A stretch of DNA of 64,000 nt from Cottoperca gobio (GCF_900634415.1 NC_041373.1:14271317-14335316), one strand, 5' to 3'. Counted from the first letter of the stretch, positions 15,901-28,866 are shown. A program made the numbers and translations. Notes: generated by a model from the letters alone, not told the origin.

Positions 15901-18900
15901 TTAAAAGCATACAACTGGCAAAACACGAGGTGGATTTTATCGAGGCACAGGAAACCCAATGTATTCGTCACTGCAATTAGCACTGGCTGCAATCGTTCAC
16001 AAAAAAATGGACTAAAAAAAACAACATTGATTATTTTCTGCATTTTTTCGCCCACAGTGAACAGTTGGATGAAGAACTGCAGCAACAGGCTGCACACCTC
16101 CAACTCTTCAGCAAGGTAACCGAATCGATCAGGAATAAAATCTTAAAGTTTCTAACTTTAAATGACATAACAACCTACACCGACCAAATGTATCGATCAA
16201 AGACACTTCAGTTTATAAAAACACAAACTACCACCAGCACAGGTCAAAGGCAGCGTGATAAATTGTTCTACTCGTCACCGCGCAATCTATACACTTATTA
16301 CCAATATTGATCATTTGTGACTGCAATATTTAGAGCAAGGTGTTCTTATGTCATGGGATGCAATTAAAATATCAAACAACAAACAGCAAAACAATTGAAC
16401 AAAAATCTAGGAGATGGTAGAGGAAAGGTTAAAAGTGTATAAACAATGAGAGACAAGGTTAGTTTGGACTATTTCACATTAATCCTATGAAGGCAAATCA
16501 GCCTGAACTTCACAGCAGTGTTCATACAATCAATGGGACATTTGTGGCCACCATATTATAGAATTAGATATGTAGGTCAATCTACTGAATTAAAAACGTA
16601 TGAATGTATATCTGTAGAGATATGATGCATGAGGTGGCATTTATGAACACAGTGCTTTTTTCCTGAGCTTCACTCCCCTGACCGAAAGGAGAAATCAATC
16701 TCTGCTCTAAATTAAAGACTAGAGGTATGGAGGCATTTCAGACGGCAATTTCCAAGGGGGATGAAAAAATTGCAACCCTTGTCAAAGTGTCAGTGAACAC
16801 AATGTCTATTTCCAAAGCTTTGGTCTTTGAGGACTGCAGTAAGCCACAGACAAACCTTAAAACCATAATTGGTACATGGACTGGGGATCGATTGCACAGC
16901 GCGTGTTGGGCCTCTGTGGGAGTGATTTCATATTCTGCCCTTGGTCATGGTGCTCCTCCTTTCCTAAAAACTCAATCTCAGAGAGGTATGAACTATTGAT
17001 TTTGCTACAGCGATCAGCTTGCCTCGCTCTCATCCCGGACTTTGTGCAGGTCCACAATTACATTGCAGGGGATTTGAGTGGGCAAAAAAGCATTAGCGAC
17101 CAAGCTTCACCTCCTCCCTGTACTTCCTCACTAAAACCCTCCTCACTTGGCCAGGCACGGGAGGTTAAAGGCAGGAGGGACCTCAATGCATATCTAATGT
17201 CTCCAGTCACCTGCTTTACACCATTACCAACACTTACACTTGAAGTGTTGACCTCTAAGGGCAGACACCCCTGCAGGCTGCAATACACTGCAAGTATTCC
17301 CGTCATTAAAGCCTTAAAATGGGGTTTTAGAGTCATCTGAGGAGCAGTGGAACTACATTATTACTATTTTTCCATTTGTTTCTTTTGAGCTTCATCATGA
17401 ATCAGTGGTTTTGCTTTTCTGGAAAGTTGAAAAGATTGCCTTTATGTTTAATAAACGCAAAAAAAAAACATTGTTAACTATTCATAAGTTTGAAAAGTAA
17501 TCTAGTTTGCCTACACTTGCCATTAATTGTTGAGTAAGTAGCCAGTATCTGACAATGAATCAACAGAAAGTGTGACAAAATCTGTCATCATGATAGGAGA
17601 AACATTTTGTAATTTAAGAAACAATTAGTATTAACTGGATCTTATTAATGTCCACATCACATTCGTCATCATATGTAGGTTTCATTGCCAACTGTTACTC
17701 CACATCATGTTGTCACCAGTGAGCCCTACAGCAGACAACTCAAACACTGGATGGTTTATGCCTGTAATTACCAGACTCTTAATGCCATCATGAGACAATA
17801 AAATGAGTGTTATGACTGCTGGAAAATGTGGACTGAGTATTTGATTTAACTTATACAAGTTACATATTTGGGGTAGAGATATCTGACATCAGGTTCCAGA
17901 AATATATTTCTTTAACTACGGATAAAACTGTGTTTGTGACTCACTTTCATGAATGCATTGTTGAGTTGAAAACTGATTTAAGACTTTAGCCATCATTTTT
18001 CAAATTACATTTATTTTTTTACACTGTGGACCAAATGTGCAAACGCAGTGGATTTTACTTTAGGTCATCACACTAAAGGTAAGCTCAGCTAAACTGAGTT
18101 ATGTACACTCAGTATATCTGGAAGGCAAGGAAACTTAAATTAAAGCCCATTTAAAATCTGCTGTGTGGCAACACTTTGACTTTTAATATTAGGAAAAAAT
18201 GTAGCAAAAAGATAAGTAGAGATTGAAAGTACTGCAAGAAAGCCAAGCCGTGCCTCACAGGTTACAGTGGAGTTCAAAAGCATCACAAATCATTACAATT
18301 TACTGACTCACTAACAGCATCAGACTATGCCAAACCAGTTTGGATTAAATTGAATCAACCCTTCTCCAAAACAGTTTTTTTTTTTAAAGCTATGGTCAGA
18401 TTCAATATTGAAAAGATATTCAGAGTCACACCCAGTGAATGAAATTAGCACCTGCCAAATACAAATGTTGGCTGTGGCAGGTAAACATGTCAAGTCACCT
18501 GCAACCATGGCACATAGATTTTCCTTATGTTATATTAAGAAATGTCGTTTTTGCCACAGACTCAGTGTTTACAATTCTCAAGCCTTCTACATAGGCTGTA
18601 TTTGAGAAGAGTGTAGAAAAGCAGGAGTGCCGGATATAAATGTTCAGTGACCTGACACAGTGACAGGTGAGGAAAAAAAAACTTAATTTCAGACTCTTGT
18701 AACTTATCTGACCACTTTTTACTTCAAGCAATTATAAATGACAGCTGTTCAAATCACCGGTTTCTGAGCAGCTTGAGCAAACAGACCATAACAACATGAA
18801 CACGTGCAAGTCTTAAACATACTACTTCAAATGAACCACGACAGTACATTTAATCCTCTAATAAAAAAGTATGATGAAGGCTCAGCACATTAATCCTCTT

Positions 18901-19400
18901 GTTACTGACATATCTATTAACCACAAATATATAATAATAATTAAGTACATTTAAACGTAGCCACCTTTTAACTGTAGCAGACGATGCTGGGGACTGAAAC
19001 TCAGTTTGCAGTTAATGTAGGCGGTGACAGTAGCAGGTACTTAACCTGCTAACAATACAGACAATGTTACTTTGAATTGGCTTTTGGCTTTAACTACGTG
19101 TAAACACCAGTGTGCTCATACAGACAAACTACAGATACAGAATAAATCCAATACAGGGATGACAAGTTGCGATACCTCTCAAAATAACTAAATACTGTAA
19201 GTAATCCAGACAACCGATGGCACGCCAGCTAACTGATCGAGCTAGTTAGCTAGCAGCTAACCTAAGCCAAACAAAAAGGTGGGGGAAATTGACACAAACA
19301 AAGCTGCAACGAAACATACAAAATAACAGCCTTCATCGTGTGATTTTAAGACTTAGGTCCGTATGTTACTGCTTTTTGTTTTATTTATCGACGGGCTTAC
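12951..19400 (-). other. Long 5' intron of spop, no gene recognised
   Basis: From the hAT element to the candidate first exon of spop, both strands show only short open frames without recognisable domains. It is A/T-rich with poly-A/T runs and a transposase relic near 14818. The longest frames (16876-17340 plus strand and neighbours) have unremarkable composition and no family resemblance. Confidence 0.6.
14818..14870 (+). pseudogene. Tc1-like transposase relic (short)
   Basis: One frame reads NCLQSPDLYPIEHL, resembling the D-x-PAQSPDLNPIEHLW block around the second catalytic Asp of Tc1/mariner transposases. Adjacent sequence does not extend the similarity. If real, this is a small fossil fragment in the spop intron. 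Confidence 0.5.
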
Positions 19401-19500
19401 CTTTTTGTTAGGTTAAATTATGACGCTATATGTCCGGGACTGTTGTTGTTTGCTAGCAGGCTAGCTGTCTGTAGACCTGGCAGACATGAAGTTTCGCTAA
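19401..19500 (-). other. spop: Candidate noncoding first exon and promoter region of spop
   Basis: On the minus strand a good donor, AAAAAG|GTAAGC, ends at 19401 in a locally less A/T-rich stretch. It sits upstream of the spop exon-2 acceptor (about 11708), about 7.7 kb away. Vertebrate spop has noncoding 5' exons, so this is a reasonable first exon. The transcription start was not determined. Confidence 0.45.
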
Positions 19501-19502
19501 CA

Positions 19503-19515
19503 GCGCCCCCTGCTG
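19503..19515 (-). promoter_or_regulatory. CTCF-type motif at the spop 5' end
   Basis: GCGCCCCCTGCTG on the plus strand (CAGCAGGGGGCGC on the minus) matches the core CTCF consensus closely. It lies immediately upstream of the candidate spop first exon. Binding is inferred from the motif alone. Confidence 0.45.
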
Positions 19516-19599
19516 TCTTGGAGTAAATTCACAGCCCATTAATAAAATTAGAAAATTACAGTATGTAACGTATGCAGTAGAAGACGTACTAAGATATTT

Positions 19600-20006
19600 C
19601 ACTTAAGTAAAAGCAGCAGTACTAAATTGTAAAAATCTGTTACGAGTAAAAGTCCTGCATTCAAAATCTTACTTGAGTAAAAGTACAAAAGTGTTGGCAT
19701 CAAAACATACTTATTAAAGTACAAAGTACTCGTTATGTGTAATGGTCCATTTCAGAATCATATATATTAAATGACTTGATTATGACTAATGATGCATTAA
19801 TGTGTCTATCACAGCTGGTAAAGGTGGGGCTAATTTGAATTACTTTGTATACTGCTTCTGCTGAGTATCTTAACCTATTTAAAATAAATGTAGTGGAGTA
19901 GAAGTAAAAGTAGCATAAAATGAAAATAAGCAAGGACAAGAAACTCAAAATTGTAATTAATTACAGTACGTCAGTAAATGTACATCATTACATTCCACCA
20001 CTGTGT
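19600..20006 (-). repeat. CAGTGGTGG-type interspersed repeat copy
   Basis: It contains AGTAAAAGTCCTGCATTCAAA, ACTTGAGTAAAAGTACAAAA, GTAGTGGAGTAGAAGTAAAAG and ends CATTCCACCACTG. Read on the minus strand it begins CAGTGGTGGAATG. The same phrases recur near 4741, 40280, 58545 and 60352. This is a common non-coding repeat of teleost genomes. Confidence 0.7.
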
Positions 20007-20722
20007 ATATGTATATACCATATACTGTATATAGGTGTAAACAAACACATCTTATATTTATACATACATACCCTTAGAAAGACTACCATTAAGATCAATA
20101 AACACAAAGATATTGAAATTATAAATACATGTTTGTATATACAGTATATATACACATACACAGACATTTTCTCTTCCTTGCCTGTTTATAGGAAGTGAAA
20201 ACAACTAGTTATAACTTATGTTAAGAAAATTCATAAACCTTGGCCCCTAATTTTACCATCTTCGAAAAAAACAATCATAATTTAATCAGCAAATTGGAAG
20301 AGCTATTGCCTTGTGCAAATATTATTAAAACAGCTGCACCAAGATTAACGAGTATAAACCGTTAAAGGTTTAATTTAATTAAGATGTAGATGTAGATCTA
20401 GATTCATTGTCTCCCCCTGCAGGTGTCTTTAATACATCTTCAACCTCTAATGTCGGGTAGGAGCGGTGTTTCCATTTATCCAGCTGGTAGGCTACATCAC
20501 TTAAGTCATTAAAATAATGAATTTGCACCAATTCTGATTGTGATAAGGGTTGGTTGTAATGAATTTGCCCAATCGTGTGGATACGGGCGAGCTAAGTATG
20601 ACCTGCCAGGACTTTCCCTTACAAATCCCTCTCCATGTACATCATTGTTAGTTTTCATACAGATAAAAAGCATTAAAATAGCAGAATACTACAGTGAAAA
20701 TGTGTCAAACAAACGAAACAAC

Positions 20723-20728
20723 TTTATT
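20723..20728 (-). terminator. Candidate cenpt polyadenylation signal
   Basis: AATAAA on the minus strand, about 280 nt after the cenpt stop. It would give a short 3' UTR that includes the CA run at 20961-20989. Confidence 0.5.
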
Positions 20729-20960
20729 TCAACATTGTTAATATTAGAAGCTTGATGTTGGAAAAGAAAGTATACGCATAAAAAGAAGAAAGTTGACACT
20801 TGTACTCATGTAAAGCCAATGTTTGCATTACGTACAGACACTCAGCATTCAACCACACACAGTATATTAAGACAGAAAGACATAATAAACTGAATTGTTG
20901 TCAACAACAAATATTTACAAAAACTTTTATATTCTGATTAACAATATTAAATGGAGACGT

Positions 20961-20989
<29 letters not shown>
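20961..20989. repeat. (CA)n microsatellite
   Basis: About 14 CA units just beyond the cenpt stop codon, in its putative 3' UTR. Confidence 0.95.
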
Positions 20990-20991
<2 letters not shown>

Positions 20992-21003
20992 TATCTAAAA
21001 CAT

Positions 21004-24000
21004 TCATCTCCGCCTTTTAGGAATAACAACATTTCCGCTGGTTGCAATGGGGATCAGGAGGCTGCGCTGGTCCATACGAAGATATTTTTCAATGAGCACT
21101 TCCACTGGGACCATGCTGTTCACATGACCTTGCCTGCAAAAAGAAACACACCAGGTAAGTTACCTTTTTATGTGTAATGTGTGCTCATAGATGAATGTTG
21201 CATATTAGAGGGATGTTTCAGAATAAAGCTCACCTCTACAGACTAAACATGGAGCTCAAGCGTGCCACCTACAGGGCGGTACTATCCTCGTGTAGCAGTG
21301 TTTAACCTGTTCTGCTACAATATTTACTTCTTGATACCATTTGTCCAACAGCATTATTATTATTACTTTGTTGCTGTGTATTTGTAACGGTTTTGTTTTT
21401 TATTGTTTTTGTGTTACACCAAGGAAGACTTCCTGACCACTTTGTGGATGGGGATCCAAATTAAGAAAGAAATAAGGAATTTATAGCTCCGTCTAGAACT
21501 CTTACTCTTTTTCTTTGTGAATTGATGTCTCAGGTCTGTGTTTAGAAAGTAACAAGCATATAAGTGGAACCTTAAAGAGTTTTTACCAGGCATTTTAAAG
21601 CTGCTCTAACAAATATTCTGTATCAACAATGGGTCAAACGACCATACCATTTGCATAACAACTCCATGAGGTGATAATATGTCAATGTTGTGTTTATAGC
21701 TTCATGAACCAAGTGGCCCAAAAATGCAGGTTTGAGGTTTGAGGATTGTGGAATTGATTAATTAAATGACAAGTTGAAACTGAAATCCAGTATAAAGAAA
21801 GGAATATACGACTGAAAGTGTTCAATCACTGAAAAAGCCATGTTATGTAATTTTATTATAAAATGTTGCATTCAGAAGTCACACAGTTAACTAGCATTCA
21901 TGTTATTTCAATGGACATGGAAAACAATCAGCGTTGTGGCCATAAAGCAAATGTCAGACTTTGTCATTTTCTTTAATACTTTCTTGTCACATTAAAAACG
22001 CATACCTTTTTAACAGAAGTTCAGCATCTTCGACTTCTATGGTTTTTCTCTTTGCGTGAACAGCGTACGTCTCCAAGTCCTCCGCCAGCCGGTCAAAGTA
22101 TTTATCCATTCTGTGAAGTTAAAATCCATGATGTCCTCAACATATTACAGTGCAAAAACCTATTGTTAAATTAGCATAGGCAACACACTTGTTGCTTGGT
22201 CAGTTCCAACACTCGACACCTCTAAAGTCATATTACTTACATTGTTTTGAGGACGGGGTAGACGTCTGCAGAGACTTTCGTTTTGGCAAAGTGTTTGAAC
22301 ACGCTCATCAGGTAGCTCTTAGGAAGCTCTGCTTCCTTCTTAGCCGGTCCTTTCCTCCTCTGTCTCACCTGCTTTGGTTTAGCTGCAGGAAGACCTTCAC
22401 CTGTACTACTGCTGATACAATATAGAAAAAGATATTAGAAGAACTTGTAACATAGAAGGTCAAATAAATTGGACAAGGATTCAAATCAGCCTGGGTCCAT
22501 TTTTAACATGTATTGCTATAATGTAAAAGACTAGGTGTTTCAATGTAGCAGGAAGTTCAACTTACATGGCATCAATATCCTTAAAAACAGAAGGTGAGGC
22601 CGTCTGAGGATTGGGCTGAAAAAAGTTCAGTTTCTGTCTGACAAATGCTGGAGTCTTGCTGGGGATCTCTGAGGATTTTAGAAAAACAAAAAACACGTTT
22701 TACTTTTATTCAAATGCGTCTTTAAATAAAAACACACACGCAAAGACTGACCATCACTCTCTTCATTCGTCTTCTTCATCCTCCCACACTTCCTCCTGTT
22801 CAGCAGAATCCTGAGCAGCAGCTTCTTCTGGGGAATCGTCACTCAGGTGCCAGTCTTCAGTATCATGCAACACCTCTGGAAGATGAAAGTTCTCTTTATC
22901 AGCATCAGGCTCGGCCTCCGCGTAAGAAGCATGCGTCTGTCGACGGGTTGAGGACTCGGCCTGGTCAGAGATCCCAACATGAAGCTGACCGCTCTCATGG
23001 CTTCCCATTTCCAGGCTGCTTTGTGCTTTAGACTTGTCATCAGACCATCCTACATGCAAACAACAACACTGTTAAGCAAGAACTTTAAAATACCTTGACA
23101 TGCATTTTTGAGCTGGGAAGTATAGCAATATATATTTTATGGTTCTTCGTTCACCAATTTGTGCATACAGGAAAAGTGAGAGGGGGATAGAAATAAATAA
23201 ACTGAGGGATCTATTTGGGTTTGGATGCATTTCAGGTGAGCTCTGCAGGATGGGTTTGGTTTAGTATTATTAATTATTTCTGTTCGTACATACACACTTC
23301 CACATACCAGTTAGCTGCTTACATTTGAGTTGTGGTATTAGCTTAATATGTGGTGGTTCCATCTTTTTAAATGTGGAGGACCTGCTGCTTTAAATCCACA
23401 GTGAGAGATTATGTTTTGTCCTTGTCCTTACCCGCCTCTGTGGAGTCTACCCCCACTTCTGTGAGCGGCATAATGAGTCCACCCTCCGAGCGCTGAGCCC
23501 TTTGAGCGACGTGTTCCAAGTCATGTTCCTGCTGTTCTGATGCCTGTTCGCCATCTTCCTCCTCCGGCTTCCCATCGTGCTCGTCTTCAGGTTGAGAATC
23601 AGCCAAATTGTCCTGCTCTTCAGATTGAGAATTGGCTTCAGGATTGTCTTGATCACTTTGATAATCTGCAACAGTCCTCCTCAGATTGAAGATCAACTGC
23701 ACCATCTTCTTCTTCTTCTTCTTCTTCTTCGATGATTTGAGAGTCACCTGCAACTTTTTCGGTTTGAGATTCAACTACTTCGTCTTCCTCGGTTTGAGAG
23801 TCTGGTGCAGCTTCTTCATCCTCAGACATGGCTGTAGCATCCTCTTCAGGCTTGGAATCATTTCCATCTAGTTCTTCTTCAATTTGAAAGTCACCTGTAA
23901 CTTCTTCGGCTTGAGATTCAACTACATTTCTTCTTCGGTTTGAGATTCCGCTGCAGCCTCCTCCTCAGTGGGAGAATCAGCTGCATCTTTCTCCTCCGTT

Positions 24001-27000
24001 TGAGCTTCCACTCTGTTCTCTTCCTCAGACTCGGCTGCATCATCTCTTTCACTTGTCTGTGTTTCAGCTATACATTCCTCTTCCTCAGACATGGTTGCAG
24101 CATCTTCAGCTGTACGCTTCTCTTCCTCCTTTTGAGATTTAGCTGCACCCGCATCTTCCTCCGACTGAGAAAAACTTTTATTCTTTAGTTCGGCCCCCTC
24201 TTCAGTTGGAAATGCATACATTGACTTCTCTTTCCCCAGCTCGCTCTGCTCCGCCTCCATCTGCTCCGCCTCCATCTGCTCCGCCTCCATCTGCTCCACC
24301 AACACCGTTGGTTTGTCCCGAGTTGCAATTATGGAAAAGCTGGAGGTCTGGGCGTAGAGAGCTGTGTTACAGTTGAGGATATCGGTCGTGATATCAGGTT
24401 CGCTGCTTTTGCTTAGGCCCAAGGTGAATCCCTCAGAGTAGGCGGTCTCATTGAGACCCTGCTCCGCCTGTACAAAGCTGCTCACTCCTGGGTGACAGGA
24501 AGGCAAGAGAGAAAACCACAATAGAAAAAAGCATCAGCAATGACACTGAGGACAGCAGTTGCAGAAAACTCGCAATTAGTTTTATTGATATTATTTGCAC
24601 ATCTCATGCTCATGTAGCTGGGCAGGAATTTAAAATGTACTTTATAAAAACGGTCAGAAAACACCAGGGGGGGTTGACTTTAAGTGTAAAATGGCCTTTT
24701 GATAAAACCATTAAAAAATATGTCTCAGTGAGACATTTTAGACTACACTAATTGATTGTACTAATAGTCAGCATTTTTCTTTTCTTTTTGACACAATGCA
24801 GTTTAAATGGTTAACAAAAAAAAGTTAAATAATAAATTAAATTAAACCGTTAATTGATATTGACTTACATATGATCACACATGGAACAAAAAGGATATTT
24901 TTGGTAGATTACAAAAACTATTTTAATTATTATAAATCACCTTTCAACTCTCTTTTATTTACAGCAGCGCCAAATTCTTCCTCTGAGATTTTTCGCCGGT
25001 TAGAAACTCTTCTCTGCAGGCCTCTTTTCTCCGTTCGGAGATCCACAAAAGGTGTTTTTAGACTAAAAGAAGTGTGAACTGCAAAACAGATTGGACAGAC
25101 CAAATAGTTATCTATTCACTCATTAGTATTGTAAACAGCCATCTAACCTTTTACATGTAAAAAGAAACTACCCAGCATTGTTGCGTCGTTCTTTTTAATG
25201 CAATTTACCTTGACTGGGAATGAAGGGATGAAAGGTCGCCTATTAAGTTTTCATTTTCCTCATCAACATCTGTAAGCAAAAAGTTCATCAAATTCATCAG
25301 CTACTAAAACATAAACAATCAATAAAACTTACACGATACCTGGCCACTGATACAGCTCATGTTTCTACACAAACCTCCCATTCTTATAGCAGCTGTAGTA
25401 TACTGAGATGACTCAAACACTATTGTAAATGTATCAATTCAATAACAAATATCCCATTAAAACATTGAAGCCTATCAATTGTGGCTTTAACCTTACCTTC
25501 TCCATCTTTAAGACACTTTTCAAAAGCTGTTACATTTAGGCTCCGACGTTGTCTCTTCCTGCTCAGTCCCTTCGCGGTACTCGCTGCGATGCCAATAGTT
25601 ATATCAGGCAAGTCGAACCCTGACAGCTCAATACTGAAAGTCAAGCAAATATTAACCTGTTACACATAACACAACATAATTTAGCTAGTTGCATACAAAC
25701 GGTCAATATTGCTGAAAAGACTGCAAGTCAGGGTGGATGATGTCATCGGGTTTTGGACTGACAAAACATTTTATAGATTTATAGAATAATCGCTAATGAA
25801 AATAATTGTTTGTTGCCGCCCTATTGGACGGAATTTCTGTTACACACACAACTCACCTAGGACGCTTCGTAATACTGGAGTCGGCTGAAGATGGCCGTGG
25901 CTCTTCTGCAGCTTTCTCATGAACCACAGGGGACTTCACAGGCTCTGAATCACATGACAAATGATTCGATTAAGGAGGGCAACAAACAGCCGCAACATTA
26001 TGTGTGAATAAAAACAGGCCCGTGCAAATACCTGTCCGTAGGATGTTCATGAGCATGTGCCTCGGTGTGTCTTCATTATCAAACAGCTCTGAGGTTGGGG
26101 CGGGCGTGTTTGTCCTCCTGGACACGACTGAGGCAGTCCTCCTTCTCCTAGCGGGCAGGGATTGCCTGGTTATACTCTGGAAAGATGGTAGATTGGTCAG
26201 CTTTAGGAGAATCAACAGCATGTCCATCATCAGCATTAACTCTGCTCGCATTCCTCACCTCACGCATTTTCTGTTTCAGGCTTCGTCTTAGGACGTCCTG
26301 TGGGGTATGGGCACCAGCATCTTTTTTGCTCAGTCTACTGCTGCTTCTGGTCCTGAGAGTACTCTGTGTGTTGGAGGCACTTAAGAAAAGACAGTTCATA
26401 AATATTATGTGGTTTTTTTTTAATAAACATAATATTATTATAATGGTCAAAAGAAGCATTTATTTTTTAAAATTAACACTTGAAATGATAAAAGGCACTT
26501 TCAAATGACAGGTAGTGCAACATGTAAACCATAATTTGGTGTTTAATCATTCACCTTATTTTTTACTTTTACAAAATGAACCAAAAGACTGACAACAACA
26601 AAGATATTGAGTAGATGATAATGAGAATTAATAAACTAAAAGTCATACCCTTTAAAAACAAGGTTTGAATTCAAATCAAACACTATTACTAAGCTTGTTT
26701 ACAAGATATTTAGTCAATGCTGATCTATAGAGAAAAAGTGCATCTTTGGTTTGATGGGATAATAGTATATCATTAATATATTATAATTAGTTCAATACTG
26801 GATACAAAGTAATTGAAACCAAATTCTAACCATTTAAAAATACATGTGGAAAACTGCCCCACCCCTTTTGTTAGGTGTAAACATGTAGACCTTTTAGTGT
26901 AGTTTGTATTGTTATTGTCCATAGCTTTACCCTGCTTAATTCAAGGTTAACCGATATAGCATTATTTTAGCTAGCGTTAGGAATTTAACACTTGAAACAC

Positions 27001-27153
27001 CAATAATTTGATTTCGCTATTTCTTTCCCAGAGAAACTTAATAAAGGTTAAGGTGTTGTTAAAGTACCTGCGAGTGATGGGAGACCTGGGTGGCTCGGTG
27101 CTGAGAATATGTGTCAGCAGGACCCGAGCAGACAAGTCCTCCGTGGGATCCAT
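21004..27153 (-). CDS. cenpt: CENP-T, histone-fold inner kinetochore protein (frame disrupted)
   Basis: Thirteen exons: 27068-27153, 26259-26379, 26032-26176, 25857-25944, 25497-25633, 25209-25269, 24941-25062, 23432-24487, 22752-23049, 22566-22668, 22241-22411, 22006-22110, 21004-21133; about 870 residues. CENP-T pairs with CENP-W, binds centromeric DNA through its C-terminal histone fold and recruits NDC80 through its N-terminal arm. The N-terminus (MDPTEDLSARVLLTHIL) and repeated TPR/TPQ-type motifs (HTPQDVLRRSL, DTPRHMLMNILRT) fit the NDC80 and CDK-site arm. Exon 8 is a long acidic region with SQTEE repeats. The last three exons encode the fold (YLMSVFKHFAK, YFDRLAEDLETYAVHAKRK) and the LLIPIATSGNVVIP tail. 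As written the frame is broken three times in purine-rich DNA: near 23925 (stop 23922-23924), near 23673 (restoring the first frame) and near 22766 (stop 22763-22765). Flanking exons and splice phases are intact, so sequence error is the likeliest cause. Confidence 0.9.
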
Positions 27154-28850
27154 TTGGAAACCGAGCAAAAAGACGCTCAGCTGGTTAGCTGAGTTTAGCT
27201 AACAAACGTTTGCCAACGGTAAACAGTAGCGTCAACCGTGTTAAGCTGCGGATTTATATATATATAAAAATATAAATATATATCCGGCGAGTCCAACAAA
27301 CGGAGTTGAGCTGAAGAAAGTATCATTTAATATAAGATGTATCTAGTTAAACATGTGTTGACTGTCTAATGTTGTCTCTTTCAGCCATGGTTGTGGTTTC
27401 AACGGCTATATTCCTCAGACTGTCGCGCGTTATTTTTAAGTGAAATCTCGCGAGAAGATGTTCTTCTTCTATTGTAGCTAAAAGCAGGTTTGCTACCAAC
27501 CAGAACGTTTTCGCCCCAAGTGTAAATTCTAGGGAGTATTTTGTAAAAAACATATATACTGTATATATTTAAAATACTTTTTAGTTGAGTTGTATGAGAA
27601 CATTGTTTATAAATCAGTTTCTTTGTCCACGAAAAGTAGTATAATATCACTGCAGTATCATTTTATTTCTCAACAGAATATGTTTCCATTTAATCTTGTG
27701 ATTATTTGGGGTAAATATCATATTCATACTTGTAAGTGTAGACAGTACTCAATATCTCACTGTGTTCATTTTTAATTTGGCCAACTACTTAAATTCACTG
27801 AAATATATATAGCAAAAATAAAAGACAACAATTGTATACATCTATGTCTAAGTCTTGCTTTTTTAATTTGTCTTACCTTACTTTCTGTGCACCTCATTTG
27901 TTTATCTGATTGTTTCTCCTTTTCTTTTCTTTTTTTGATACTTGTTATTTAAGAATTTTTTTCTACCTTGATTTTCAGTATAATGGTACCTCCATTGTTT
28001 ATAGTCTGATTGTGTTGCAGCATAATTTCCACCATTGTTGATTGAATTCTAGTCTGTCATCTTTGTATATTAATTCCCTGTATTGTTCTGTATTTTCTTC
28101 CTTGTACTGAGTAAAAATAAATAAATAAATGTTTCCATTTCTTACTTTAACAGCACACTCTGCTGGCCAAAACAAGGAATAAAAGCTAGTTGAATTAAAA
28201 CACTACTGCGAGATCATCAGCTCTTATGGGAAAGGATGGAATAAAACCAAAACTGTCAAGCAGTACGTGACATACTGTGTTCTGTTCATGTGTACTGTGT
28301 TCTTACAAACCAAAAGGTTAATTACTGTAAGGAGAGTAATTTGTTAAATTCAGACATCAAAAGATGGAGTGTATAAATCAAAGAATAATTACCATATAAA
28401 TTGAGATTATGGGTGAGCAAGATATATGCATGTTGTGTTTTCCTTAAAAGAAAATGTCAAATTTATACTGGGATAGGAAGTTAGACTATACTTAAACTCT
28501 TTTTTAATCTGGTTTGTCTAAACATGTAAATTGTAATCTTATCACCTTGTCAGTATGATGAAAGTTATAGTGTTTTATCTCGGTTTTACAATTTGGAAAA
28601 CATTGAATTTAATGCCATTATAGAAAAGGTGAAACATATATCTGAGAAGTGGTTAATAAGAGATCTTTCATAATGTATGTAATGCATGACAGGAAATGAC
28701 TGGATTTCCCCTGAATTCAGAGCTCATTAGTAGAACAAAAATAAACTTCTCCTTATGAAACCCTGAAGCTGTAACACCTATTGAGCTTCAGTCTTATGTA
28801 AGAACTGTTGTGGACTCAAACTGCGCAAGAAAATACACATGCAAGTGAGA
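27154..28850. other. Intergenic region between cenpt and the ndufa4-like gene
   Basis: The first 300 bases are the cenpt 5' flank, with an A/T-rich TATATATAT stretch near 27255-27280 and the TCTCGCGAGA element at 27446. Beyond about 27600 the sequence is A/T-rich with no supported gene on either strand. Confidence 0.6.
27446..27455. promoter_or_regulatory. TCTCGCGAGA (CGCG / BANP-type) promoter element
   Basis: A perfect palindromic 10-mer TCTCGCGAGA lies 293 nt upstream of the cenpt ATG in otherwise A/T-rich DNA. This motif is bound by BANP and drives CpG-island promoters of essential and cell-cycle genes. Work in zebrafish has linked Banp to cenpt expression. Function here is inferred from the motif and its position. 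Confidence 0.65.
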
Positions 28851-28860
28851 TTTAAATAGT

Positions 28861-28866
28861 TTTATT
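28861..28866 (-). terminator. Candidate polyadenylation signal of the ndufa4-like gene
   Basis: AATAAA on the minus strand (repeated at once within TTTATTTTATTTT), about 235 nt after the stop codon. It gives a 3' UTR of about 28850-29100. Confidence 0.5.

Noticed and set aside
16876..17340. 154-residue plus-strand frame in the spop intron
   Set aside because: No recognisable domain, no splice context, unremarkable composition and overlapping open frames on the other strand.
23673..23925. An extra intron inside cenpt exon 8 to explain the frame shift
   Set aside because: The segment encodes the same SQTEE-type acidic repeats in a shifted frame, so it was coding, and the GT/AG choices I tried do not join the flanking frames correctly.
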